Origin: Ampullaceana balthica
Taxonomy: Eukaryota > Mollusca > Gastropoda > Lymnaeidae
Direction of reading: 5' to 3'
Length of the DNA: 64,000 nucleotides
Assembly: GCA_944989445.1 (NCBI GenBank)
Contig: CALYLW010000551.1
Coordinates: 617,021 to 681,020 of the forward strand
The notes under the pieces are model-generated. The model had not been told where the DNA came from. It was given only the letters and a program-made list of their open reading frames with translations, and did no database searches. Made by a program: the position numbers and the translations under genes. Below are positions 42,201 through 53,263 of this stretch, piece after piece (positions within the stretch are counted from its first letter, which is position 1; each line of letters starts with the position of its first letter).

Positions 42201-45200
42201 CTGAGGGTTAGGAGACTGGTAGTCTGAGGGTTAGGAGACTGGTAGTCTGAGGGTTAGGAGACTGGTAGTCTGAGGGTTAGGAGACTGGTAGTCTGAGGGT
42301 TAGGAGACTGGTAGTCTGAGGGTTAGGAGACTGGTAGTCTGAGGGTTAGGAGACTGGTAGTCTGAGGGTTAGGAGACTGGTAGTCTGAGGGTTAGGAGAC
42401 TGGTAGTCTGAGGGTTAGGAGACTGGTAGTCTGAGGGTTAGGAGACTGGTAGTCTGAGGGTTAGGAGACTGGTAGTCTGAGGGTTAGGAGACTGGTAGTC
42501 TGAGGGTTAGGAGACTGGTAGTCTGAGGGTTAGGAGACTGGTAGTCTGAGGGTTAGGAGACTGGTAGTCTGAGGGTTAGGAGACTGGTAGTCTGAGGGTT
42601 AGGAGACTGGAAGTCTGAGGGTGAGGAGACTGGTAGTCTGAGGGTTAGGAGACTGGTAGTCTGAGTGTGAGGAGACTGGAAGTCTGAGGGTTAGGAGACT
42701 GGTAGTCTGAGTGTGAGGAGACTGGTAGTCTGAGTGTGAGGAGACTGGAAGTCTGAGGGTTAGGAGACTGTAAGTCTGAGTGTGAGGAGACTGGTAGTCT
42801 GAGGGTTAGGAGACTGGAAGTCTGAGGGTTAGGAGACTGGTAGTCTGAGGGTTAGGAGACTGGTAGTCTGAGGGTTAGGAGACTGGTAGTCTGAGGGTTA
42901 GGAGACTGGAAGTCTGAGGGTGAGGAGACTGGTAGTCTGAGGGTTAGGAGACTGGAAGTCTGAGGGTTAGGAGACTGGTAAGTCTGAGTGTGAGGAGACT
43001 GGTAGTCTGAGGGTTAGGAGACTGGTAGTCTGAGGGTTAGGAGACTGGTAGTCTGAGGGTTAGGAGACTGGTAGTCTGAGGGTTAGGAGACTGGTAGTCT
43101 GAGGGTTAGGAGACTGGTAGTCTGAGGGTTAGGAGACTGGTAGTCTGAGGGTTAGGAGACTGGTAGTCTGAGGGTTAGGAGACTGGTAGTCTGAGGGTTA
43201 GGAGACTGGTAGTCTGAGGGTTAGGAGACTGGTAGTCTGAGTGTGAGGAGACTGGAAGTCTGAGGGTTAGGAGACTGGAAGTCTGAGTGTGAGGAGACTG
43301 GTAGTCTGAGGGTTAGGAGACTGTAAGTCTGAGTGTGAGGAGACTGGTAGTCTGAGGGTTAGGAGACTGGTAAGTCTGAGGGTTAGGAGACTGGTAAGTC
43401 TGAGGGTTAGGAGACTGGAAGTCTGAGTGTGAGGAGACTGGAAGTCTGAGTGTGAGGAGACTGGTAGTCTGAGGGTTAGGAGACTGGAAGTCTGAGGGTT
43501 AGGAGACTGGAAGTCTGAGGGTTAGGAGACTGGAAGTCTGAGTGTGAGGAGACTGGAAGTCTGAGGGTTAGGAGACTGGTAAGTCTGAGTGTGAGGAGAC
43601 TGGAAGTCTGAGGGTTAGGAGACTGGAAGTCTGAGTGTGAGGAGACTGGAAGTCTGAGGGTTAGGAGACTGGAAGTCTGAGTGTGAGGAGACTGGAAGTC
43701 TGAGGGTTAGGAGACTGGAAGTCTGAGTGTGAGGAGACTGGAAGTCTGAGGGTTAGGAGACTGTAAGTCTGAGGGTTAGGAGACTGGAAGTCTGAGTGTG
43801 AGGAGACTGGAAGTCTGAGGGTTAGGAGACTGGAAGTCTGAGGGTTAGGAGACTGGAAGTCTGAGGGTAGGAGACTGGAAGTCTGAGGGTTAGGAGACTG
43901 GAAGTCTGAGGGTTAGGAGACTGGAAGTCTGAGGGTAGGAGACTGGAAGTCTGAGTGTGAGGAGACTGGAAGTCTGAGGGTTAGGAGACTGGAGTCTGAG
44001 TGTGAGGAGACTGGAAGTCTGAGGGTTAGGAGACTGGAAGTCTGAGGGTTAGGAGACTGGAGTCTGAGTGTGAGGAGACTGGAAGTCTGAGGGTTAGGAG
44101 ACTGTAAGTCTGAGTGTGAGGAGACTGGAAGTCTGAGGGTTAGGAGACTGTAAGTCTGAGTGTGAGGAGACTGGAAGTCTGAGGGTTAGGAGACTGTAAG
44201 TCTGAGTGTGAGGAGACTGGAAGTCTGAGGGTTAGGAGACTGTAAGTCTGAGTGTGAGGAGACTGTAAGTCTGAGGGTTAGGAGACTGTAAGTCTGAGTG
44301 TGAGGAGACTGTAAGTCTGAGGGTTAGGAGACTGTAAGTCTGAGTGTGAGGAGACTGGAAGTCTGAGGGTTAGGAGACTGTAAGTCTGAGTGTGAGGAGA
44401 CTGGAAGTCTGAGGGTTAGGAGACTGTAAGTCTGAGTGTGAGGAGACTGGAAGTCTGAGGGTTAGGAGACTGTAAGTCTGAGTGTGAGGAGACTGGAAGT
44501 CTGAGGGTTAGGAGACTGGAAGTCTGAGTGTGAGGAGACTGGAAGTCTGAGGGTTAGGAGACTGGAAGTCTGAGTGTGAGGAGACTGGAAGTCTGAGGGT
44601 TAGGAGACTGGAAGTCTGAGTGTGAGGAGACTGGAAGTCTGAGGGTTAGGAGACTGGAAGTCTGAGTGTGAGGAGACTGGAAGTCTGAGGGTTAGGAGAC
44701 TGGAAGTCTGAGTGTGAGGAGACTGGAAGTCTGAGGGTTAGGAGACTGGAAGTCTGAGTGTGAGGAGACTGGAAGTCTGAGTGTGAGGAGACTGGAAGTC
44801 TGAGGGTTAGGAGACTGTAAGTCTGAGTGTGAGGAGACTGGAAGTCTGAGGGTTAGGAGACTGGAAGTCTGAGTGTGAGGAGACTGGAAGTCTGAGGGTT
44901 AGGAGACTGGAAGTCTGAGTGTGAGGAGACTGGAAGTCTGAGGGTTAGGAGACTGGAAGTCTGAGTGTGAGGAGACTGGAAGTCTGAGGGTTAGGAGACT
45001 GGAAGTCTGAGTGTGAGGAGACTGGAAGTCTGAGGGTTAGGAGACTGGAAGTCTGAGTGTGAGGAGACTGGAAGTCTGAGGGTTAGGAGACTGGAAGTCT
45101 GAGTGTGAGGAGACTGGAAGTCTGAGTGTGAGGAGACTGGAAGTCTGAGGGTTAGGAGACTGTAAGTCTGAGTGTGAGGAGACTGGAAGTCTGAGGGTTA

Positions 45201-47646
45201 GGAGACTGTAAGTCTGAGTGTGAGGAGACTGGAAGTCTGAGGGTTAGGAGACTGGAAGTCTGAGTGTGAGGAGACTGGAAGTCTGAGGGTTAGGAGACTG
45301 GAAGTCTGAGTGTGAGGAGACTGGAAGTCTGAGGGTTAGGAGACTGTAAGTCTGAGTGTGAGGAGACTGGAAGTCTGAGGGTTAGGAGACTGGAAGTCTG
45401 AGTGTGAGGAGACTGGAAGTCTGAGGGTTAGGAGACTGGAAGTCTGAGTGTGAGGAGACTGGAAGTCTGAGGGTTAGGAGACTGGAAGTCTGAGTGTGAG
45501 GAGACTGGAAGTCTGAGTGTGAGGAGACTGGAAGTCTGAGGGTTAGGAGACTGTAAGTCTGAGTGTGAGGAGACTGGAAGTCTGAGGGTTAGGAGACTGG
45601 AAGTCTGAGTGTGAGGAGACTGGAAGTCTGAGGGTTAGGAGACTGGAAGTCTGAGTGTGAGGAGACTGGAAGTCTGAGGGTTAGGAGACTGGAAGTCTGA
45701 GTGTGAGGAGACTGGAAGTCTGAGGGTTAGGAGACTGGAAGTCTGAGTGTGAGGAGACTGAAGTCTGAGGGTTAGGAGACTGGAAGTCTGAGTGTGAGGA
45801 GACTGGAAGTCTGAGGGTTAGGAGACTGGAAGTCTGAGTGTGAGGAGACTGGAAGTCTGAGTGTGAGGAGACTGGAAGTCTGAGGGTTAGGAGACTGGAA
45901 GTCTGAGTGTGAGGAGACTGGAAGTCTGAGGGTTAGGAGACTGGAAGTCTGAGTGTGAGGAGACTGGAAGTCTGAGGGTTAGGAGACTGTAAGTCTGAGG
46001 GTTAGGAGACTGGAAGTCTGAGGGTTAGGAGACTGGAAGTCTGAGGGTTAGGAGACTGAAGTCTGAGTGTGAGGAGACTGGAAGTCTGAGGGTTAGGAGA
46101 CTGGAAGTCTGAGGGTTAGGAGACTGGAAGTCTGAGGGTTAGGAGACTGTAAGTCTGAGTGTGAGGAGACTGGAAGTCTGAGGGTTAGGAGACTGGAAGT
46201 CTGAGGGCTTAGGAGACTGGAAGTCTGAGGGTTAGGAGACTGTAAGTCTGAGTGTGAGGAGACTGTAAGTCTGAGGGTTAGGAGACTGTAAGTCTGAGTG
46301 TGAGGAGACTGGAAGTCTGAGGGTTAGGAGACTGTAAGTCTGAGTGTGAGGAGACTGGAAGTCTGAGGGTTAGGAGACTGGAAGTCTGTGTGAGGAGACT
46401 GGAAAGTCTGAGGGTTAGGAGACTGGTAGTCTGAGGGTTAGGAGACTGTAAGTCTGAGGGTTAGGAGACTGTAAGTCTGAGTGTGAGGAGACTGGAAGTC
46501 TGAGGGTTAGGAGACTGTAAGTCTGAGTGTGAGGAGACTGGAAGTCTGAGGGTTAGGAGACTGGAAGTCTGAGTGTGAGGAGACTGGAAGTCTGAGGGTT
46601 AGGAGACTGGAAGTCTGAGTGTGAGGAGACTGGAAGTCTGAGTGTGAGGAGACTGGAAGTCTGAGGGTTAGGAGACTGGAAGTCTGAGTGTGAGGAGACT
46701 GGAAGTCTGAGGGTTAGGAGACTGGAAGTCTGAGTGTGAGGAGACTGGAAGTCTGAGGGTTAGGAGACTGTAAGTCTGAGGGTTAGGAGACTGGAAGTCT
46801 GAGTGTGAGGAGACTGGAAGTCTGAGGGTTAGGAGACTGGAAGTCTGAGGGTTAGGAGACTGGAAGTCTGAGTGTGGGGAGACTGGAAGTCTGAGGGTTA
46901 GGAGACTGGAAGTGTGAGGGTTAGGAGACTGGAAGTCTGAGGGTTAGGAGACTGGAAGTCTGTGTGTGGATAGACTGGACGTCTGAGGGCTAGGAGACTG
47001 GAAGTCTGTGGCTTAGGAGACTGGAAGTCTGAGGTTTAGGAGACTGGAAGTCTGAGTGTGGAGAGACTGGAAGTATGAGGGTTAGGAGACTGGAAGTCTA
47101 AGGGTTAGGAGACTGGAAGTTTGAGGGTTAGGAGACTGGAAGACTGAGTGTGGGGAGACTGGAAGTCTGAGGCTTAGGAGACTGGAAGTCTGTGTGTGGA
47201 GAGACTGGAAGTCTGAGGGTTAGGAGACTGGAAGTCTGTGTGTGGAGAGACTGGAAGTCTGAGGCTTAGGAGATTGGAAGTCTGTGTGTGGAGAGACTGG
47301 AATTCTGAGGGTTAGGAGACTGGAAGTCTGTGTGTGGAGAGACTGGAAGCCTGTGTTTGGGGTGACTTGCAGTCTGAGTGTGGGGTGACTGGAAGTCTGA
47401 GTGTGGGGTGACTGGAAGTCTGAGTGTGGGGTGACTGGAAGTCTGAGTGTGTGGTGACTGGAAGCCTGAGTGTGGGGAGACTGGAGGTCTGTGTGTGGGG
47501 AGACTAGACGTCTGAGTGCGGGGAGACTGGAGGTCTGTGTGTGGGGAGACTGGAAGCCTGAGTGTTGGGGTGACTGGCAGTCTGAGTGTGGGGTGACTGG
47601 AAGTCTGAGTGTGGGGAGACTGGAAGTCTGAGTGTGGGGTGACTGG
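39239..47646. repeat. 23-bp satellite, about 365 units, three domains
   Basis: The unit is GGAGACTGGTAGTCTGAGGG followed by TTA. Left domain (39.24 to about 42.6 kb): nearly uniform units, with occasional AGTGTGAG variants. Middle and right (about 43.2-46.9 kb): TGGAAGTC or TGTAAGTC replaces TGGTAGTC, and GGGTTAG and GTGTGAG units alternate, giving a 46-bp dimer. Far right (46.9-47.65 kb): strongly diverged GTGTGGGG and GGTGACTGG units, an old border. Occasional units have 22 or 24 bp. The unit is not a multiple of three and codes for nothing over most of its length. Confidence 0.97.
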
Positions 47647-48290
47647 TTTTCCGATTATGAAATATTGAGATAATGACAAGATATATTCTCATGTATCAGT
47701 TATGGGGATGTTAGTTACATAAGATATTTGATAAAAGCACAATAAAATTATGCTCTCAAATAGTAGAAAATAATATATGAAACATAATAAAACATAATAA
47801 TTAAATGCAAACATAAATATTTTTTGTGAAATTTAAAACAGAAATAACATTAATATGTAACATTTAAAAAGGTAAAATCTTAGCATGTAATGAGAGGCAA
47901 TAGATAATTTTCTCTTATTTGGCCAGCACACAACATATTTATTATGCCCAGCATTGATGTAATTTGAGCCTTTTAAGTGCCTCATTAGAGTGATGGATAG
48001 CAAACAACGGCTTTCTAAATGCCAAACATCTCGAGTCTAAATAAATTTACCTTATTGTAATTGTTAGTGCCAACTAAAAGTATTTGCTTTGAAAAATTGA
48101 AATTGTATTCACTTTGTTTTTGTAAAGATAATACTTAATTGTTTTTGTAAAAATCATACTAAATTGTTGTTGAAACCAGAGATTCAGAGCAGTTCTGGCA
48201 TTTGTAGAGCGGGTAAAATTCTTAGTGTTCCTTGAAAATAAATTTAATTTTAAAAAGAAATTTCAATCAAAATACATGTTGTTTGCGATC
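47647..48290. other. AT-rich non-coding DNA
   Basis: Nothing is recognised between the 23-bp and 25-bp arrays. Confidence 0.55.
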
Positions 48291-48850
48291 AAGTGATCCA
48301 CTCTTCTACCTGCTACATAGCCTCAATTCTTCTACCAGCAATTTACCCCACTATTTTACCAGCTATATTACATCAGTCTCTTCTACCAGCTGTTCCTGTT
48401 GTCCAACTCTTCTGTTAGCTATATTGCTTCACTCCTCTTCTATAGATATGTTGGTCGACGTTTCTACCACCGGCGTTGTCTATTCCCCTACCAGCTATAT
48501 TGTACAATTCTTCAACCAGCTATAATGTCCTATTCTTCAACCAGCTATAATGTCCTATTCTTCAACCAGCTATAATGTCCTATTCTTCAACCAGCTATAA
48601 TGTCCTATTCTTCAACCAGCTATAATGTCCTATTCTTCAACCAGCTATAATGTCCTATTCTTCAACCAGCTATAATGTCCTATTCTTCAACCAGCTATAA
48701 TGTCCTATTCTTCAACCAGCTATAATGTCCTATTCTTCAACCAGCTATAATGTCCTATTCTTCAACCAGCTATAATGTCCTATTCTTCAACCAGCTATAA
48801 TGTCCTATTCTTCAACCAGCTATAATGTCCTTTTCTTCAACCAGCTAAAT
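48291..48850. repeat. 25-bp tandem repeat: diverged edge and 13 near-identical core units
   Basis: The core at 48511-48835 has 13 units of CCAGCTATAATGTCCTATTC TTCAA with one change (TTTTC in the last). The left 220 bp shows the same CTACCAGCTATATT..TTCT pattern heavily diverged. A remnant at about 49126-49162 (ACCAGCTATATTACCCTATT) lies beyond an unrelated 275-bp segment. Confidence 0.95.
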
Positions 48851-49125
48851 ATCCTACATGTGGCAGAAAATCAGCAGCCCCGAGTCTAGTGCTCTTTATG
48901 GGTCTTCCCGGAACACCCCCTTAGCTATCTCGCCCCTTCCCTTAATGTGAACCTAACAGCTGAGAGACCCCCCCCCCGAACGGTCGCTTCTGAACCGGCT
49001 GCCTGGACATCCAGGACATGGTCGAAGATGCCTCCCACTGAAAGTGACCTCACAAGGAGGGGTGGAATTTTCCCTACTTCGACTCCCTACCACTTTGGCG
49101 CCACATACGGGTCTCTATGGTTAGG
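48851..49125. other. GC-richer segment inside the 25-bp array
   Basis: Array remnants on both sides imply that this segment was inserted into, or preserved within, an older array. It has a C-run (48970-48977) and words such as CCTGGACATCCAGGACATGG. No family or ends are recognised. Confidence 0.45.
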
Positions 49126-49162
49126 ACTACCAGCTATATTACCCTATTCTTCTACCAGCCAT

Positions 49163-50090
49163 GCGACAATGCCCCTGGTACAGGTATTTGCTCTCTTCTG
49201 ATGGGTTAGTAATCATAAAATGACAATAAAAACAGGTAATTTCTTAACCATTTAGTATTTAGTACCCTCCTCTCTTAATTATAATACTTTTTAATGTTGC
49301 CTTATCTCGAAATTAAGTGTTAATGGAACGAAACCGACGCCAAGTTGTATGACAAAAAACTTTGGCGAAACACACTGCCAAAGAAAAAAACATGCTCCAA
49401 TTCCACGATAAAATCTTGCACCTCGTGATTTTCTAGTTTTAGAACTCTGTCTTTTCCATTTAGTCCCTTCCGGGCGTTGTTAACAAAATGTTTGCACCAG
49501 CAGAAGAACTATTAAAAAATACTTTTATTATATATCATCCAATCTCAGCCAAAACCCCCGGGCCAACAAATGTTTATATCAAGTATTTTTTTTTAAAAAC
49601 TTTAACTTAACATTTCTTTTTATTGTGTATCAGGCTCTTTAGAATATGCCTAAAAAAACAAGGATATCAGCGCATACACGCGTCTATCGCTGGAATTATG
49701 CATCATGTTAAAGTCAGATAGTCCGAGTACGGATTTAAACATGTTAAGATGTGAATAAAAAAATCAATCAATTAAGCAATGTATTTGACATGTGTTCATC
49801 TTCTGAACTATCCGTCATTAGAGGAGATGAAAAGTATTCTGAGGGTTTAACATTGAAACATTTTAAGCGTAAAGGTCTATGTTCAACTACACCATTCTAT
49901 GAGATTTAATTGTTCAATTTTGGGGAATAGCTCCCATGACTAAATGGTCCAACATATTTTATACACATCTACAAACAGTAATAAGTTAACCTCTTTTGTG
50001 AGAAAGTGGGGGCGGTGGGGGCGGTTACTGACACTGTCAAAAATAATGTCAACGATAAACGGAACGCTGGACACCGTGGATTAACGATGT
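49163..50090. other. AT-rich non-coding DNA
   Basis: No gene is recognised. A G-rich GGGGGCGGTGGGGGCGG lies near 50007. Confidence 0.5.
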
Positions 50091-50631
50091 TAAATAAAAC
50101 AAACTCGTAAAAACAAAGTTTTTGACTATAAATCCCTTATATATGAGACATAACTAACAGTATTGATTATTTTCAAACGCGACAAACATTTACAGACTGA
50201 ATCTGTCTTAACTCAACTATGCTTCATAACCCTGGGGGGTGGGAGAGGGGAAAAGTCTGGTCACCGAGCTGGATCGAGCTCAGCGTGACACGTAAAATGT
50301 AAACAAAAGCACGCCGGTACTTCGATGGGTCGCGTCAACGCGTCAACTCAAACTCTCACGTGGAAAAAAACAATAACAAACAGTGAATGTGAATTACATA
50401 CGTTATATAAGGATAAACTAAAAATGCATTAATTTAATTACGGTACGTTCGATCGATATGAAATTTAGATACGATGCATTGATAGGTAAGACAGGTCTGC
50501 GTGCCAAATTTCAGCTCGATCAGATCACGGGAAGTGGGTCATTTTCGACTTTTGTTTTTCCGCCTGCCCAAGACAGACAGACAGAGAGAGATGACGACAG
50601 AGACGGCGGTGAAGTTAATATAAGGGATTTA
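50091..50631 (-). repeat. Family A repeat, copy 6
   Basis: A reversed copy with all blocks: AAAACAAAGTTTTTGACTAT, ATGAGACATAACTAACAGTA, the core ACGGTACGTTCGATCGAT, AGTGGGTCATTTTCGACTTT, and GAAGTTAATATAAGGGATTT at the end. The GACAGACAGACAGAGAGAGATG tract is longer than in the copy at 17592. Confidence 0.82.
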
Positions 50632-51277
50632 AAAATAAGTCAGATTTATAACAAAGCATCATTGACCATCCGTCTTTTACTTAAGCTAGAGACTAAAATG
50701 ATTATGTGTTAAATGGTTACGTAGAGGGATGTTTATCATACACATTAAAAACACGGTTTCAATAAAAAAAAATCTTAAAATCTTACTAAGACTTCTCCTG
50801 TTAAATACTATAAATTACATTTTCTTTAAACCATAATAATGCAACGAATATATCATCAATCTTTATCTTCTTAAAAGATGTATTGGATGTGACCAAATAG
50901 GGATGTGTCACGTTCAATAACTGCATACAAGAGAAACGAACTGATGGATTCCGGAAGTTCTTGATTAAGTTCTCCTGGATTTGAGGTTGCGGAAAATGGA
51001 GGAAGATTTATTTTAGACACTGGCAACAGTGATTTACTATTTTCGAGATTTCCTTATTTCAAACATAGAAGAGCTTCTATTGTTTGAAAAAACAGTTACA
51101 GTTGGATGTCTCTCTCTCTTTCTTCTCTCTCTCTTTCTTTCTCTCGCTCTCTCTCTTTCTCTCTCTCCCTTTTAATGTTTCCTATATTTTTACGAGAAAT
51201 GTAAATGTATTGAAGACATCTCACTCTTCGACATTTATAAAGTAACTTTATTTTGAAGAGTGATGTGTTGTGTGTGT

Positions 51278-51323
<46 letters not shown>

Positions 51324-51473
51324 ATGTGTGTGTGTATACATAAATATATATTTTTTAAAAAGGACAAAAATAGATAGCACACTGTAACCTTTGTTTTATC
51401 AGCACGAACATGCAGGTGGTTGGCTGTTAAATAAAAGTAGGAATAAACTATATATATAATATATATACATATT
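50632..51473. other. Non-coding DNA with two microsatellites
   Basis: A TCTC/TTTC-rich tract lies at 51107-51171 and a (TA)n(TG)n tract at 51280-51353. No gene is recognised. Confidence 0.6.
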
Positions 51474-51888
51474 GGAACGTCCATAAATGACGTCACGTTA
51501 TTTTGGTCGATTTATTTTATCCCCCCCCCACCCTAGTCATACGACGTCACAAAAAAATAGACCCCCCTCCAATATGACTTCACTAACCATTGTTCCACCC
51601 ATAAAATTCGTATATTCTATTTGAAAAAGAGCATGTTTCAAATCACTTTTTTGTAATTTAAGTTTGTGTTTAGTTTAAGGCTGTAGTCTAATATCGTAAC
51701 AAGCTTGAAGCCATGTCAAACGTCAATAAATAAATTGAAAGCAATCAAATATTTAAGTGGAACTTATATTGCAAGTTGCGAATTTTTTATGTGACGACAC
51801 ATTTATTAAGCACCCCATCCCCGTCGACATAGATCGACACAAATGTGTGCCGCCCCCCCAGTGCGTGACGTCATTTATGGACGGCCCC
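51474..51888. mobile_element. MITE, GGGGCCGTCC family, copy 3
   Basis: The left end is GGAACGTCCATAAATGACGT and the right end is GACGTCATTTATGGACGGCC followed by CC. The interior matches copy 1 in inverted orientation: AAGAGCATGTTTCAAATCAC, TCTAATATCGTAAC and AATCAAATATTTAAGTGG. CRE palindromes lie at 51488 and 51866. It is non-coding. Confidence 0.85.
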
Positions 51889-51922
51889 TAACTAAATATA
51901 TATATATATATATATATATATA

Positions 51923-52640
51923 CTAGGGGCAAGTACCCGGCTTTCCCAGGTTTAACAACAACAGCAACAAAAACCAAAACAACAACAAAAACAACAACAA
52001 AACAACAAAAACAAAACAACAACAAAACAAAAAAAAACCAAAAAAAAACAAAGCACCAACAAAAACAACAACAACAAAACAAAAACAACAACAACAACAA
52101 AGCAACAACAACATGAAGGACATTGTCGTCGCAGGGCAAGGGATGTGGACAACAACAACAACAACAGCAAAAACAACACAAAAACAACAACAGCAACAGC
52201 AAAAACAACAGCAACAACAAGAAAAACAACAACAACTGCAACAACAACAACAACAACAAAAACAACAACAACAAAAACTACAAAACAACAACTACAACAA
52301 CAACAGCAACAACAACAAAGCAACAACAACAAAACATTTATTTTATGGCGATAGTCACCTTCTTGTTAATCTTGACACCAAAATGTTTATTATTTTGGGT
52401 CATTATTTTACGTCTTAATTTTCAATAATTTTTATTTTATATAGCTCATATAAGGAAAAACTACATTTGGGGCCCCCGGCCCCCAGTATCTTATATATAT
52501 GGAACGAAACCTGATTAATAACCTTTCCGGTATAATTTTGTGTACGTGTACCGAATTTCACGTTAATTGGTTGTCTGGATCTTGAGTTAATAGGGAACAT
52601 CCAGACAACCAGACAGACGACAGACAACAAATGCGCCTTA
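51923..52640 (-). mobile_element. Helitron-like non-autonomous element with a CAA-rich interior
   Basis: The 3' end, read on minus, is ACCTGGGAAAGCCGGGT (6-bp stem ACCTGG/CCGGGT), ACTTGCCC, CTAG and then T. The interior is dominated by CAA/CAAAAA repeats. The other side (52440-52640) carries CCAGACAACCAGACAGACGA- and TAACCTTTCCGGTATAATTT-type sequence. The far boundary is inferred only from where this sequence stops before the TA microsatellite. Confidence 0.5.
51953..52336. repeat. (CAA)n / (CAAAAA)n low-complexity array
   Basis: Interrupted CAA trinucleotides, with one non-repetitive island at about 52113-52148. Apparent frames are poly-Gln/Asn/Thr on plus and poly-Leu/Cys/Val on minus. 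These are composition effects. Confidence 0.93.
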
Positions 52641-52649
52641 TATGTATAG

Positions 52650-52703
52650 GTATATATATATATATATACATATACATATGTGTGTGATTGTGTGTGTGTG
52701 TGT
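52650..52703. repeat. (TA)n/(TG)n microsatellite
   Basis: A TA tract is followed by CATATACATATG and a TG tract. Confidence 0.9.
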
Positions 52704-52830
52704 AAATGAAAAGAAAGAATGTTCAAATCTGTAAGAATCATCACTTATTAAAAGTTAAATTTGGTATATTCTGCACCTACTTGTTTACGCCATTGATACT
52801 TTTGATTGACTGCATTTCACCTAAACGGAT

Positions 52831-53262
52831 TTTTAAATCCCTTAAATTAACTTCGAAATCTTGTCATCTCTCTCTGTCGTTTGCGGGCGGGTGGAAAAAC
52901 AAAAGTAAAAAATGACACATTTCCCGTGATGCTTTCGAGCTGAAAGTTTGCACATAGACTCGTGTCACCTAGCAATACATTTTTTCAAAATTTCAGATCG
53001 ATCGAACGTACCGTAATTAAATTAATGCATTTTTAGTTTATCTCTATATAACTTTATGTAGCGTGCTTTTGTTTACATTTTACGTGTCACGCTGAGCTCA
53101 GTCCAGCGATCGGTGACCAGACCTCCCCCCTGGGCTTTACAGCGTTAAGGCAGTTTCAGTCTGTAAATTTTTGTCGCGTTTGAACATGATCAATACTTTT
53201 AGTTATGTCTCATATATATAAGGGATTTATAGTCCAAAACTTTGTTTTTACGGGGTTGTTTA
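52831..53262 (+). repeat. Family A repeat, copy 7
   Basis: A plus-oriented complete copy: TTTTAAATCCCTTAAATTAA start, TTCAGATCGATCGAACGTAC core, AGGGATTTATAGTCCAAAAC tail. It abuts copy 8 head to tail. Confidence 0.82.
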
Positions 53263-53263
53263 A

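Noticed and set aside
39239..47646. GGGTTAG in the 23-bp unit as a telomere or interstitial telomeric repeat
   Set aside because: Only one GGGTTAG occurs per 23-bp unit, and half of the units on the right have GTGTGAG instead. It is not a hexamer array.
47266..47692. Pro/Ser/His-rich minus frames
   Set aside because: Translation of the decayed right border of the 23-bp satellite, where units happen to lose stops.
51888..52428. Poly-Leu/Cys and poly-Gln/Asn frames around the CAA array
   Set aside because: Composition artefacts on both strands with no conserved domain.
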